A stretch of 64,000 nucleotides of DNA from an uncultured Methylocystaceae bacterium (GCA_937870755.1 CALMZV010000140.1:1-64000), one strand, 5' to 3'. Counted from the first letter of the stretch, positions 33,626 to 41,999 are shown. Made by a program: numbers and translations. Notes: generated from the sequence alone by a model not told the origin.

Positions 33626-34549
33626 ATGAGCGAGCATGACGATTACGAGCCCGATCACGCCTCTTCCCCGACCGACGAAGTCCTGACCGAGCTCCAGCTT
33701 TTCGGCTACACGCCCCGTGAGGGCGATCCCGATCCAAGGCCCTGTCCCGAGGATCGCGTCATCGAAGGCGCCGTCGCAGACATCTTCGATGCCCTCATCG
33801 CCACCATGGCCGATACCGGCCTCGATGCCGACCTCGACGACCTGCTATGGTCCGCGGTCAACATGTTCCACCGCGCCGTCGAACGGATCGAGCATAAGCT
33901 CGACGACAACGAGCAGGCGCAGAAGCGCGGGCAGCGCGAGCAGGACGGCTCCGAAGTCAAGGCCGTGCAGCTCGAATGCCTCATCGAAGCGGGCCGGTCA
34001 CTGATCGAACGCCGCGACAGCCTCGAAGTCTTCCGCGACAGCGCCGCCGGCTTGTACCTGCGCTCGACCGGATCGCCCTGGTCTCCCCGGACCGGCTCGC
34101 GCGTCAACCATCGCAAGCTCACTGCGGCGATGATCGACAGCCGCGACTTCCTCGCCGCCAGGAAGCGCGCCGACCGTGAAGTGCTCCTGCCGCCGGGGCC
34201 GAAGGTCGCCGTCACCGGCGGGCTCGACTTTAACGACCATCGGTTGATCTGGTCCAAGCTCGACCAGGTTCACGCCAAGCATTCGGACATGGTGCTGATG
34301 CACGGCAAATCGCCGAAGGGCGCCGAGAAGATCGCCGCCAGCTGGGCCGATCACCGGGGCGTCCCACAGATCGGCTTCGCGCCCGACTGGGCGAAACACG
34401 GCCGCGCCGCACCCTTCAAGCGCAACGACCAGATGCTGGACGTGCTGCCGATCGGGGTGCTGGTCTTCCCCGGCACGGGCATCCAGGAGAACCTGGCCGA
34501 CAAAGCACGCAAGCTCGGCATCCCGGTCTGGAAGTTCGGCGGCGCGTAA
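33626..34549 (+). CDS. DUF2493 (SLOG/YspA-like) protein
   Basis: A 307-aa protein. Residues about 60-150 form a helical region (RAVERIEHKLDDNEQ). The C-terminal 110 residues carry a DUF2493 domain: KVAVTGGLDFNDHRLIWSKLD, then LMHGKSPKGAEKIAASWA and QIGFAPDWAKHGRAAPFKRN. The fold is Rossmann-like and belongs to the SLOG superfamily, whose members bind nucleotide-derived ligands. These genes are standard passengers of alphaproteobacterial ICEs with unknown role. ATG 33626 has GGAG 8 bp upstream. The 294-bp gap after it (34550-34843) shows no further gene. Confidence 0.8.
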   Translation: MSEHDDYEPDHASSPTDEVLTELQLFGYTPREGDPDPRPCPEDRVIEGAVADIFDALIATMADTGLDADLDDLLWSAVNMFHRAVERIEHKLDDNEQAQKRGQREQDGSEVKAVQLECLIEAGRSLIERRDSLEVFRDSAAGLYLRSTGSPWSPRTGSRVNHRKLTAAMIDSRDFLAARKRADREVLLPPGPKVAVTGGLDFNDHRLIWSKLDQVHAKHSDMVLMHGKSPKGAEKIAASWADHRGVPQIGFAPDWAKHGRAAPFKRNDQMLDVLPIGVLVFPGTGIQENLADKARKLGIPVWKFGGA

Positions 34550-34843
34550 GCGCCGCCGTCTCCACGAGAGGCCCTGACGACAGCCGAACCATCGACATCG
34601 CGACGAGGCTGTCGGCGCAAGCGACGGGAAACGTCGTCTCCTGCCGCAGAGCACCACCCCCCGCTTCTCCGCGCTGATCCTCGGTCAGACTGATCGCCTG
34701 ACGCCATCAACCCGTGAAGGGTCGGCTACGCCTTGCGTGCCGCCGCTCCGGCTGTGCCTGCGCGGTGATTGCAGCTCTCAGTCCGACACGTCGGGCGCCT
34801 GTCAGCGGGGGGTGCTCCTCCGCTCGAAACAGGAGCCGGACCG

Positions 34844-35008
34844 ATGTCCCTCAACGACGCTCACGCCTTCGCCTACAGCCTCGCGACCACGCTGATGGTC
34901 GCGATCGTCATCTTCAGGGCCGGAGACGGCACCCTAGCCGTCGTTCCCTACAACGAGTTCGACGGCGATGCCGAGGTTGTGGCCGAGATCGATCCGTTCG
35001 CCCCTTGA
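34844..35008 (+). CDS. 54-aa hypothetical protein
   Basis: A small gene with AGGAG (34831-34835) 8 bp before the ATG. The product begins MSLNDAHAFAYSL and has a short hydrophobic helix (ATTLMVAIVIF) and an acidic tail (EVVAEIDPFAP). I have no family name for it; similar short proteins precede DUF736 genes in related elements. The clear RBS and codon use support it. Confidence 0.5.
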   Translation: MSLNDAHAFAYSLATTLMVAIVIFRAGDGTLAVVPYNEFDGDAEVVAEIDPFAP

Positions 35009-35149
35009 GTGGGTGCGACGCCTCGTCGGGAGCGAAGATCGGCTCGATTTCCGCTCCCGAAGCGGGCCGGTTTCGGCTATATTTCATCTCGCGCCGTGGT
35101 GGTGGTGGAAGGCGCGACCGTCAGACCTGCTCTCACGGAGGCCGCCACC

Positions 35150-35590
35150 ATGATCTTCTTTTCCATTCTCGGATCGCTCGCCGCCATCGGTGCGCTTTGC
35201 TGGTTATTGTTCGCGCTCGCGATCTACGCGCTGCCAGCCTTCGTGGGCGTCAGCGCGGGCATCTGGGCGCATCAGACGGGCGCCGGCATTGTCGGGGCGG
35301 TCGTCATCGGCGCTGTCGCCGCCGGCGCGACCTTCGGCATCGGTCAGCTTCTGCTCGCGGTTCTTCGTCCTATGTGGCTGAAGCTCCTCGTTGCACTTGC
35401 CTTCGTCGCTCCGGCCGCCGTCGCGGGCTTTCACGCAACGCATGGCATCGTGAAGCACATCATGCCGTCAGAGACCTGGCAGCTCGTCTTTTCCGTCATC
35501 GGCGCGATCGCTATCGGCATCACGGCCTTTGTGCGGGTGACATCGATGGCCGGGCCCGGACCGTCCGGACAAGGTGTCGCCACGGTCTGA
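35150..35590 (+). CDS. small integral membrane protein
   Basis: A 146-aa protein with about four hydrophobic segments: MIFFSILGSLAAIGALCWLLF, then YALPAFVGVSAGI, IVGAVVIGAVAAGATFGIG, and a C-terminal LVFSVIGAIAIGITAFV. No enzymatic motif is visible. GGAGG lies 8 bp before ATG 35150. Function unknown. It could affect entry exclusion or the envelope, but there is no evidence beyond its membrane nature. The following 571 bp (35591-36161) hold no convincing gene, only the hairpin at 35998 and short low-quality frames. Confidence 0.6.
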   Translation: MIFFSILGSLAAIGALCWLLFALAIYALPAFVGVSAGIWAHQTGAGIVGAVVIGAVAAGATFGIGQLLLAVLRPMWLKLLVALAFVAPAAVAGFHATHGIVKHIMPSETWQLVFSVIGAIAIGITAFVRVTSMAGPGPSGQGVATV

Positions 35591-35997
35591 TCGCCGCCGC
35601 CGGTCGAGGTCGACCAGACCAACGGCACCGCTCTCCGTTTCCGCGAACGATGCGGGGAGCGGACGGGGCGATGAAATCCGGGGCGCCGAGCAGACCGGAC
35701 TGTTCTACCCCGCAGGCGCTCCGAACGGGCGGACAACTCGGTGGGCGGACGAATGCACGCGACGGGGATGCTGTCCCTCGATGACTCGGTTATGGGGACA
35801 CGGCACGCCGGTCTGTCCACGAAGGCGGCCGATGGGCCGAACGGCCCGGCCGGTATTCTGACGGTAGCCGGTAATCGCCATGTTCTCCATGCGAGATCCC
35901 TGCCGGTTCGAGCGCACCGAGGCGGCCTCTTCAATGGCCTGATCTGGCCGAAGACCGGCTGACGCCTCGATCGCCTATGGCGCAACAGCGGCGTCAA

Positions 35998-36049
35998 AAC
36001 TTTCTTCCCCTGCCGGCTTCGCCGTCATTCCTCGCGAGACAAGAAAGTT
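35998..36049. repeat. 9-bp inverted repeat, relative of the 33445 hairpin
   Basis: AACTTTCTT (35998-36006) and AAGAAAGTT (36041-36049) with a 34-bp spacer, nearly the same spacing as at 33445-33507, and the same TCGCGAGACAA text immediately before the right arm. This points to a common origin or a common binding protein. Confidence 0.45.
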
Positions 36050-36161
36050 CCTCCTTAGCTGTCAGGCCCCTTCGGGGTGCGCCGTCGATCGCCTCCGGCC
36101 TGTCGATCGCCATCGAGGCCGCAATGGTGCGGGCTCGAGGCAGAGATCAAGGAGAACTGAC

Positions 36162-36488
36162 ATGGCGACCATCGGCACCTTCAAGAAGTCCGGCTCGAAC
36201 GAGTTCACCGGCGAAATCGTCACCCTCAGCGTCCAGGCCAAGGGCGTGCGCATCGTCCCCGACCTGCGCTCCACCGGCGAGAACGCCCCCAGCCACCGGG
36301 TCCTGGTCGGCCGCGCCGAGATCGGCGCCGCCTGGTCCAAGCGCTCCAACGAGGGCCGCGACTATCTGGGCCTCAAGCTCGACGATCCGAGCTTCACCGC
36401 CCCGATCTTCGCCAACCTCTTCGACGACGAGGACGGCGAAGGCTACAGCCTGATCTGGTCCCGCCCCAGCCGCCGCAACGCCGACTGA
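36162..36488 (+). CDS. DUF736 protein
   Basis: A 108-aa DUF736 protein: MATIGTFKKSGSNEFTGEI at the start, VRIVPDLRS, AEIGAAWSKRS, and a C-terminal DDEDGEGYSLIWSRP. DUF736 proteins are small beta-rich proteins confined largely to alphaproteobacterial plasmids and ICEs. Their role is unsettled. AAGGAG is 8 bp before the ATG. A second, divergent copy lies at 41658-41996 in the transfer region. Confidence 0.88.
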   Translation: MATIGTFKKSGSNEFTGEIVTLSVQAKGVRIVPDLRSTGENAPSHRVLVGRAEIGAAWSKRSNEGRDYLGLKLDDPSFTAPIFANLFDDEDGEGYSLIWSRPSRRNAD

Positions 36489-36498
36489 GGCACAGGCG

Positions 36499-36529
36499 AT
36501 GCCCCGTCCGGACGATCCGGGCGGGGCAT
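36499..36529 (+). terminator. hairpin after DUF736 gene
   Basis: ATGCCCCG (36499-36506) pairs with CGGGGCAT (36522-36529), and inside it CCGGA (36508-36512) with TCCGG (36516-36520), giving an almost continuous stem 10 bp after the stop codon. There is no clear T-run, so termination would be weak or Rho-assisted. Confidence 0.5.
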
Positions 36530-36590
36530 TCGCATGTTGCAGCCGGCCGAATCACTTTGCGGCGCGAATCGCTTCGGCGGCCGGAAAAGC

Positions 36591-36623
36591 CGTTCTTGCG
36601 GGTGGCCTAAAGGCCAAAGAACG
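36591..36623. repeat. nested inverted repeat upstream of XRE regulator
   Basis: CGTTCTT (36591-36597) and AAGAACG (36617-36623) flank GGCCTAAAGGCC (36604-36615), itself a stem-loop. It lies 57 bp before the XRE gene, in the 36530-36679 gap, and might be an operator or an attenuator hairpin. No gene is seen in this gap. Confidence 0.4.
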
Positions 36624-36679
36624 ACTAAAATAGCCGTAGTTCTGGCGTGCGTTCGGGCCCGGGTGGGAGGTGATCATGC

Positions 36680-36970
36680 ATGATCACCGCCCGACAATCG
36701 CGGGCCGCACGCGCGTTGCTGGGATGGACACAAGAGACGCTCGCTGACGAGGCCCGAATATCGCTGACTGCTCTCAAACGCCTCGAGTCCGAGAGTGACC
36801 TGAAGGTGTACGAGAGCACGCGCGATCAGGTGCGACGGGCACTCGAGGGAAACGGGATCGTCTTGCTCCTGTCCGACCAGGGTGAAGGGGTGATGCTGGT
36901 CCATGCGCGCAAGACCGATAACGGCAACCGCCATCCGCGAACTCGCAACAAGGGGCGAGCCACGGCTTGA
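36680..36970 (+). CDS. XRE-family HTH regulator
   Basis: A 96-aa protein dominated by one helix-turn-helix: ITARQSRAARALLGWTQETL, ADEARISLTALKRLESES. A short C-terminal region follows (GIVLLLSDQGEGVML), typical of small ICE-borne XRE regulators. GGAGG lies 6 bp before ATG 36680. It opens the regulatory block ahead of repA, and in related ICEs such proteins control transfer genes. Targets are not visible here. Confidence 0.8.
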   Translation: MITARQSRAARALLGWTQETLADEARISLTALKRLESESDLKVYESTRDQVRRALEGNGIVLLLSDQGEGVMLVHARKTDNGNRHPRTRNKGRATA

Positions 36971-37069
36971 TGCTGTTCGCCGCGAGACGGCGCTTCCGTT
37001 GCAGGGCGAGCAGCCTATGGTGAGCCATCCTTGGATCGGTGGGGACCGTTCCAATCCAGGTGGGGCATC

Positions 37070-37336
37070 GTGACTCAGGCAGCTTTTCTCGATCGGCCGC
37101 CCGAGAGCGCCACGCTCACCGACTATGATCGCAGCCACATGAAACTCTATATGCGGCTGCTCGACGCCGCCACCGACGGCGCGGCCTGGCAGGAAGCGGT
37201 GTCTGTCCTGTTCGGCATCGATCCCGACAAGAATCCCGAACGGGCCCGCCGCGTCCACGATAGCCATTTGGCCAGGGCGCGCTGGATGACCGAGCACGGC
37301 TATCGCCTGCTCGCGAACGAGAGACCGCCATCGTGA
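37070..37336 (+). CDS. DUF2285-associated small hypothetical protein
   Basis: An 88-aa protein starting at GTG 37070 (preceded by AGGTGGGG) with TLTDYDRSHMKLYMRLLDAATDG at residues 15-37, followed by ERARRVHDSHLARARWMTEHGYRLL. Homologues are consistently found just upstream of DUF6499/DUF2285 regulator genes in alphaproteobacterial ICEs, as here. It is helical and probably works with them. The biochemical role is unknown. Confidence 0.7.
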   Translation: MTQAAFLDRPPESATLTDYDRSHMKLYMRLLDAATDGAAWQEAVSVLFGIDPDKNPERARRVHDSHLARARWMTEHGYRLLANERPPS

Positions 37337-37445
37337 TGCAGGCGATGCCGCAACGGCATCGCCCAATCTCAATTCTCCGGCTTCCGATTCCGCGCAATCC
37401 CAGGAATCCTCATCGTCAGATTTGCGAAGCTGGTAGAGGATTCCG

Positions 37446-38220
37446 ATGACCCCAGACGTCTCGCAATGGCGCTCGACCGAGCGATACGATTACGTCGAAC
37501 AGCTCGTGTCGCCGGAACTGGCGTGGGAGTGGCTTCGCAGGAACCAGACCTACCAGCGCCACTACGCCGATGTCGTCGAGACGGCCGGCGCCTCTCAACC
37601 GCTGAACGAGGCCGCGCAGCAGCGCTGGGGTCTTAGATTTCCCGGTTCGCCCATCGTTAGACGCCAGGCAGGCCGAGCTGTTCTGGACTCCGAAGGAAGA
37701 TACCGGCGTGGTCATCCTGATCGCGACGCCCCCCGTGCTGTCATCGGACGTCGGCGTATTACCCACTGAGCTCGCCTCCGTCGAACGCGTCGACGAGCAC
37801 GGCCACCACTTCCACCATCCTCTTGCAAACGGCCAGCACCTTACCCTCCTGCGTCTCGCCGACGTGCCATCCGATCAGTCCCTCGTCGCCGTGGTCCCGC
37901 TCGATCTCGACGGCTTCGGCCGGATCGAGGCCGTCACGCGGTTGCTGAGCGCGCTGCATGGCCGTTCCGTACCGCCCGACACAAGGCTGACCCGCCAGCA
38001 ACTCCAGCGCGCGCGCCGCATGCTGCAGGCCGTGGACGGTCACATGAGCGGCGCCAGTCATCGCGACATCGCCGAAGTCCTGTTCGGCGCGCGCCGTCTC
38101 GCCGACGAGCCCTGGAAGACGTCGTCGCACCGCTTCGCGGTCATGAATCTCATCAAGGGCGGCCTCACCATGATCTCCGGCGACTATCGCCGGCTGCTGA
38201 GCCATCGCCGCCGCCGATAG
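37446..38220 (+). pseudogene. DUF6499-DUF2285 regulator gene with a frameshift
   Basis: The first frame (from ATG 37446) encodes the DUF6499 N-terminus: YDYVEQLVSPELAWEWLRRN and RWGLRFPG. From about 37645 the sensible continuation is in the +1 frame: LDARQAELFWTPKEDTGVVIL, then a DUF2285 domain ending DYRRLLSHRRRR at 38220. An extra base near CCCGG (37641-37645) explains the split, since both halves are normally one DNA-binding protein of about 255 aa. Initiation at 37708 could give a separate DUF2285 polypeptide. A recent inactivation or a sequencing error are both possible. Confidence 0.8.
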
Positions 38221-38343
38221 GCGCGGTGTGGAAACTTGGACCCCACCACCTTCCCACTCCCTCCGCCAAAGCGCCGTCCGCCACGGTAGCCGCCGTTAGC
38301 CGCTGATCGCCAGCGGCTCCATCGCACCCACGGAGGCCCGATC

Positions 38344-38625
38344 ATGGCACCAAAAGGCGCCAGCGAACCGCACCGCTTTCTCCGCACACCCGAAGCCGCG
38401 CGCTTTCTCGGCCTTTCCGATCGCACGCTCGAAAAGCACCGGACCTATGGCACCGGCCCGGCGTACCGCAAGCTCGGCGGCCGCGTCGTCTATGCACTCG
38501 AAGATCTTCGCGCCTGGGCCGATCGCGGCATGGTGACGTCGACCTCCGATCCGCGCGGCAGCGTCCTTCCCGCGAAGCGCCAGGAAGGATTGCCGCCCGT
38601 CTTTGGCAACCGCCACGCCCGCTGA
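38344..38625 (+). CDS. AlpA/MerR-like DNA-binding (excisionase-type) protein
   Basis: A 93-aa protein with a winged HTH of the excisionase/AlpA type: FLRTPEAARFLGLSDRTLEKHR and GPAYRKLGGRVVYALEDLRAWADRG. Such proteins act as recombination directionality factors or transcription regulators. It lies 8 bp before repA and may regulate repA or assist integrase, although the integrase gene is 23 kb away. The start is supported by GGAGG 9 bp upstream. Confidence 0.8.
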   Translation: MAPKGASEPHRFLRTPEAARFLGLSDRTLEKHRTYGTGPAYRKLGGRVVYALEDLRAWADRGMVTSTSDPRGSVLPAKRQEGLPPVFGNRHAR

Positions 38626-38633
38626 GACTCCCG

Positions 38634-39692
38634 ATGTCCTCGCGGCAGCGCCTCCACAGTTCCAACGAACGAGAACGGCTCGATCCGTTCATCGTCGCCA
38701 CCGGCGACGCTAGCCCGCGCGACCAGCGCGACCTCATGGAGCGGCCGTTCTTTTCGCTCGCCAAGGCCAAGCGCACCACCCCGATCCTCTATGAGGCGGG
38801 CGATGTCCGGGTCGAGGTGTTCGCCGTACCGGAGCACGGCATGGCCACCATCTGGGACGCCGACGTGCTGATCTGGGCCGCGAGCCAGATCGTGGAGGCG
38901 GAGAATCTCGGGCTCAGGACCTCGCGCTTCCTGCGCTTCACGCCCTATCAGCTTCTGACCGCCATCGGCCGCGATACCGGTGCCCGCGAATACAAGCTCC
39001 TCAAGGGCGCCCTGACACGCCTGCAAGCGACCGTCATCCGCACCACAATCCGCAACGGCGAGCACTGGCGACGCCAGCAATTCTCCTGGATCAACGAGTG
39101 GGAGGAATGCAGCACGCGCGACGGCCGCGTCGAGGGCATGGAGTTCGTCCTACCCGAATGGCTCTATCGCGGTGTCATCGACCGCTCGCTCGTCCTGGCG
39201 ATCGACCCGGCCTATTTTCGCCTGACCGGCGGCATCGAGCGCTGGCTCTACCGCGTCGCGCGCAAACATGCCGGCCGACAGGCGACCGGCTGGACCTTCG
39301 AGGTCGCGCATCTGCACGTGAAATCCGGCAGCTTGGCGCGCGTCTCCGACTTCGCCATCGACATTCGCCGCATCGTCGTCCGGCAACCGCTGCCGGGCTA
39401 TCGCCTGCTGCTGGAGCGTGAAGGCCGGCGGGAATGGCTGCGCATCCTGCCTGCCAAACTATCCACAGGGCCTGTGGATGGCGCTGTGGATACGCTCGGG
39501 ACTTCGGGCGCAAACGGTATCGGGATTTCGGGCGCAGCCCTATCGGGACTTCGGGCGCACGGATCGCAGCTATCCCTCTGGCCTGAAACGGCGATTCCGG
39601 GCCTTAACTTAGAGTCTAACAATGATTCTAACTTTTTGTTGGGGCCGGCCGACGGTGGACAAGCTCGCCGCAAGCGAGGCGCATCGTCATGA
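38634..39692 (+). CDS. repA: replication initiator protein RepA
   Basis: A 352-aa RepA of the alphaproteobacterial RPA family: FIVATGDASPRDQRDLMERPFFSLAK near 20-45, TPILYEAGDVRVEVFAVPEHGMATIWD, RFTPYQLLTAIGRDTG, and a winged-helix end FEVAHLHVKSGS. In Tn4371-like ICEs RepA supports replication of the excised circle. The last 80 residues are low-complexity and coincide with DNA repeats (39460-39650) that look like a replication origin. It overlaps parA by 4 bp. Confidence 0.88.
   Translation: MSSRQRLHSSNERERLDPFIVATGDASPRDQRDLMERPFFSLAKAKRTTPILYEAGDVRVEVFAVPEHGMATIWDADVLIWAASQIVEAENLGLRTSRFLRFTPYQLLTAIGRDTGAREYKLLKGALTRLQATVIRTTIRNGEHWRRQQFSWINEWEECSTRDGRVEGMEFVLPEWLYRGVIDRSLVLAIDPAYFRLTGGIERWLYRVARKHAGRQATGWTFEVAHLHVKSGSLARVSDFAIDIRRIVVRQPLPGYRLLLEREGRREWLRILPAKLSTGPVDGAVDTLGTSGANGIGISGAALSGLRAHGSQLSLWPETAIPGLNLESNNDSNFLLGPADGGQARRKRGASS
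39460..39650. other. oriV: candidate replication origin (oriV) inside the repA 3' end
   Basis: Three DnaA-box-like sites: TATCCACA (39460-39467), CTGTGGAT (39472-39479, inverted) and TGTGGATA (39485-39492, inverted). They are followed by three 17-bp direct repeats TCGGGA(C/T)TTCGGGCGCA at 39496, 39520 and 39543, spaced 24 and 23 bp, about two helical turns. Then comes an AT-rich stretch (about 39603-39642) in an otherwise GC-rich gene. Boxes, iterons and an unwinding region in this order are the standard plan of an iteron origin. Confidence 0.6.
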
Positions 39693-40327
39693 TCGTCGCG
39701 CTGCTCAACCAGAAAGGGGGCGTCGGCAAGACGACGCTCGCACTGCATCTCGCCGGCGCCTGGGCAAGCCAGGGTAAGCGCGTCGTCCTCATCGACGCCG
39801 ATCCGCAAGGCTCGGCGCTCGACTGGTCCGAACAGCGCGCCCGCGAAGGCTTGGCGCGTCTCTTCGGCATCGTCGGCCTGGCGCGCGATACGCTGCATCG
39901 CGAAACACCCGAGCTCGCCCGCGACGCCGATCATGTCGTGATCGACGGTCCACCACGGGTGGCCAGCCTCATGCGCTCGGCGCTGCTCGCCGCCGATCTC
40001 GTCCTCATCCCGGTGCAGCCGTCGCCGCTCGACGGCTGGGCATCGGCCGAGATGCTGGCGCTGCTTCGCGAAGCGCGACTCTACCGCCCCCAGCTCGCAG
40101 CGCGCTTCGTTCTCAATCGCTGTGGCGCTCGCACCGTCATCGCACGGGAAACGGCGCAGGCGCTCGCCGAACACGACCCGCCGGTGCTCGCGAGCGTCGT
40201 CGGTCAACGCGTCGCCTTCGCCGAGGCCGCACAGACCGGCCGTCTCGTTTCCGAACTCGACGCCGACGGTCCTGGCGCACGCGAGATCGTCGCGCTCGCC
40301 GCCGACGTGCGGAGGCTTGCGTCATGA
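39689..40327 (+). CDS. parA: ParA-family partition ATPase
   Basis: A 212-aa small ParA/Soj ATPase with the deviant Walker A LNQKGGVGKTTLALHLA at 6-22, VVLIDADPQGSALDW (A'), and VVIDGPPR (Walker B). It lacks the N-terminal HTH of larger ParA proteins, as usual for this type. It is translationally coupled to repA upstream and to the RHH gene downstream, which probably encodes its centromere-binding partner. Together they would segregate the excised element. Confidence 0.92.
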   Translation: MIVALLNQKGGVGKTTLALHLAGAWASQGKRVVLIDADPQGSALDWSEQRAREGLARLFGIVGLARDTLHRETPELARDADHVVIDGPPRVASLMRSALLAADLVLIPVQPSPLDGWASAEMLALLREARLYRPQLAARFVLNRCGARTVIARETAQALAEHDPPVLASVVGQRVAFAEAAQTGRLVSELDADGPGAREIVALAADVRRLAS

Positions 40328-40566
40328 GCAAGCGCAGCTTCGCTGCACGTCCCCGCGATCCCGAGACCTGGGTCAAGGCAGCCGACGAGCCGCACGGCCG
40401 CAAGCCCGATCCGGCAGCTTACGCGGCCCGCCTGACGATCGACATCACGCCCGAGCTGCGCGGCCGCATCAAGGTCGCCGCGTTTCAGCGCGGCGTCACC
40501 GTCGCCGACATGCTGCGGGAGCTGCTGTCGCGCGAATTCGCAGCCACGGAGACGCGCCATGACTGA
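40324..40566 (+). CDS. ribbon-helix-helix protein, probable ParA partner
   Basis: An 80-aa protein with a basic N-terminus and an RHH-like C-terminal half: YAARLTIDITPELRGRIKVAAFQRGVTVADMLRELL. Small RHH proteins downstream of parA bind centromeric repeats and activate the ATPase. The coupling to parA (ATGA overlap) and size fit this role, inferred from context. No centromere-like array was seen beside it other than the origin repeats in repA. Confidence 0.72.
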   Translation: MSKRSFAARPRDPETWVKAADEPHGRKPDPAAYAARLTIDITPELRGRIKVAAFQRGVTVADMLRELLSREFAATETRHD

Positions 40567-41071
40567 CCGTCAGGCCTCCCGCGCGCCATCATCGCCGAAA
40601 GCGGCCCCCGCTCAGCTCACGCATGTCGAGCTGATCTGGCGCGAAAAGCAGATCGAGCATTGGATCCGCTTCGGCCATGAAGTTGACGAGCAGATCCTCG
40701 ACCGTCGCCGCCGCATCCTCTCCTTTCCGGCCGGCGCCATCTTCGCCTTCGTCCGCTGGGCGGCCAACGATTTCGGCACGGTCATTTCCCGCATCGACAT
40801 TGTCCGCGCGGTCGGCGCGCATGAGCCCTATCAGACGCTGCCCTTCGTCCGCCCGGGCGGCGAGATTCTGCTGAAGATCAACGGCTGGCCGTCTGTCGAG
40901 CAAGTGCTGCTCCTGATCGATGCGATCGAGGCGCTCGGCATCGATCCCGCCGACGCAGCGCCGGACTATTGGCGCCACGTCCACAATCGCCTGACCGCTG
41001 GCGACACGCCGCGTCGCTACACCCGCGAACAGCATCGCGCCTGGCTGCTCCGTCGGAGGGCCGCGCCATGA
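40559..41071 (+). CDS. DUF2840 protein
   Basis: A 170-aa DUF2840 protein: LTHVELIWREKQIEHWIRFG, FAFVRWAANDFGT, LPFVRPGGEILLKINGW, and a C-terminal YWRHVHNRL segment. This family is always found between parA and the traF peptidase gene in trb-type ICEs and plasmids of alphaproteobacteria. Function unknown. It overlaps both neighbours (8 bp and 4 bp), so it is part of the parA-traF operon. Confidence 0.85.
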   Translation: MTDRQASRAPSSPKAAPAQLTHVELIWREKQIEHWIRFGHEVDEQILDRRRRILSFPAGAIFAFVRWAANDFGTVISRIDIVRAVGAHEPYQTLPFVRPGGEILLKINGWPSVEQVLLLIDAIEALGIDPADAAPDYWRHVHNRLTAGDTPRRYTREQHRAWLLRRRAAP

Positions 41072-41613
41072 CGCGCCTTGGTTATATCAGGACGACCACC
41101 TTCGCGGTGCTGGTGTTCGGCGCGCTGTCGCTCGTTCCCATCGCGCCGAAGCTCATCTGGAACGCCTCGGCGAGCGCACCGGTCGGTCTCTACGCGATCG
41201 ACGCATCCGCGCCGCTCGAGGTCACGGACCTCGTCGCGGTCGAAGCGCCCGAGCCGCTTGCGACGTTCCTGTCGGAGCGCGGCTACCTGCCGCGCGGCGT
41301 CCCTCTGATGAAGCGTGTGGCGGCCATGCCCGGGCAACAAGTCTGTCGTTCGGGCATGCGTATCTCCGTCGATGACATAGACATGGGCGAAGCCCTCGAG
41401 CGCGATCGACTGAGCCGCCCGCTGCCAGTCTGGCGAGGGTGCCGCGTCGTCGCTCCCTCCGAGCTCTTCCTCATGAACTGGCAGGTCCGCGACAGCCTGG
41501 ACGGCCGCTATTTCGGCCCGCTTCCGGCCGCCTCGGTGATGGGCCGAGCCACCCCTCTCTACACCGACGAAGACGGCGACGGCCGCTTCGTCTGGCGCGC
41601 GCCGACGCGGTGA
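41068..41613 (+). CDS. traF: TraF conjugal S26 signal peptidase
   Basis: A 181-aa S26-family peptidase. It has an N-terminal membrane anchor (TTFAVLVFGALSLVPIAP), the catalytic serine in SASAPVGLYAID, and the second catalytic region with lysine in MKRVAAMPGQQVC. A C-terminal S26 signature FLMNWQVRDSLDGRYFGPLP follows. In RP4-type systems TraF processes and cyclises the TrbC pilin, whose gene is at 50945. The ATG at 41068 overlaps the DUF2840 stop with GGAGGG 9 bp before. Confidence 0.9.
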   Translation: MTRLGYIRTTTFAVLVFGALSLVPIAPKLIWNASASAPVGLYAIDASAPLEVTDLVAVEAPEPLATFLSERGYLPRGVPLMKRVAAMPGQQVCRSGMRISVDDIDMGEALERDRLSRPLPVWRGCRVVAPSELFLMNWQVRDSLDGRYFGPLPAASVMGRATPLYTDEDGDGRFVWRAPTR

Positions 41614-41657
41614 CGGCGTGGCCACGATCCATCTCACCGCCTTCCATGGAGGGTATC

Positions 41658-41996
41658 ATGTCCCTGATCGGTCAATTCACGCGCACGCGGAACGGTTATT
41701 CCGGTCGCATTCGCACGCTCCTTCTCGAGGCCGAACTCGTGCTTGTCCCGGCCGAGCATTCCGACGCTGAAAACGCTCCTGACTATCGCATTCACATCGG
41801 CTCCGACGCTGACGGGCCGGAGGTCGGCGCGGCCTGGAAGCGCACCGGCGAGAAGGCCGGTGACTACGTCTCGCTCCAGATCGACGATCCGACTTTCGGC
41901 CATCCGCTGCGCGCCAACCTCTTCCGGTCATCCGACGACAACGCCGCCTGGGGTCTGCATTGGAACCGCCCGCCCAAGCGCGGCGAACGGGACTGA
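41658..41996 (+). CDS. DUF736 protein, second copy
   Basis: A 112-aa DUF736 protein: MSLIGQFTRTRNGYSGRI, EAELVLVPAEH, PEVGAAWKRTGEKAGDYVSLQIDDP and NAAWGLHWNRP. It differs at most positions from the copy at 36162, so the two are old paralogues, not a recent duplication. GGAGGG is 8 bp before ATG 41658. It sits between traF and the transglycosylase, consistent with a transfer-related role that is still unknown. Confidence 0.88.
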   Translation: MSLIGQFTRTRNGYSGRIRTLLLEAELVLVPAEHSDAENAPDYRIHIGSDADGPEVGAAWKRTGEKAGDYVSLQIDDPTFGHPLRANLFRSSDDNAAWGLHWNRPPKRGERD

Positions 41997-41999
41997 CCG

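Noticed and set aside
35591-35997. Short frames on both strands in the gap before the second hairpin
   Set aside because: Low-quality composition, no RBS with suitable spacing and no motifs; treated as non-coding.
37446-38220. Programmed +1 frameshifting as the main explanation
   Set aside because: A CCC codon at the site makes it conceivable, but there is no stimulatory stop codon in the shifted position and a one-base insertion is simpler.
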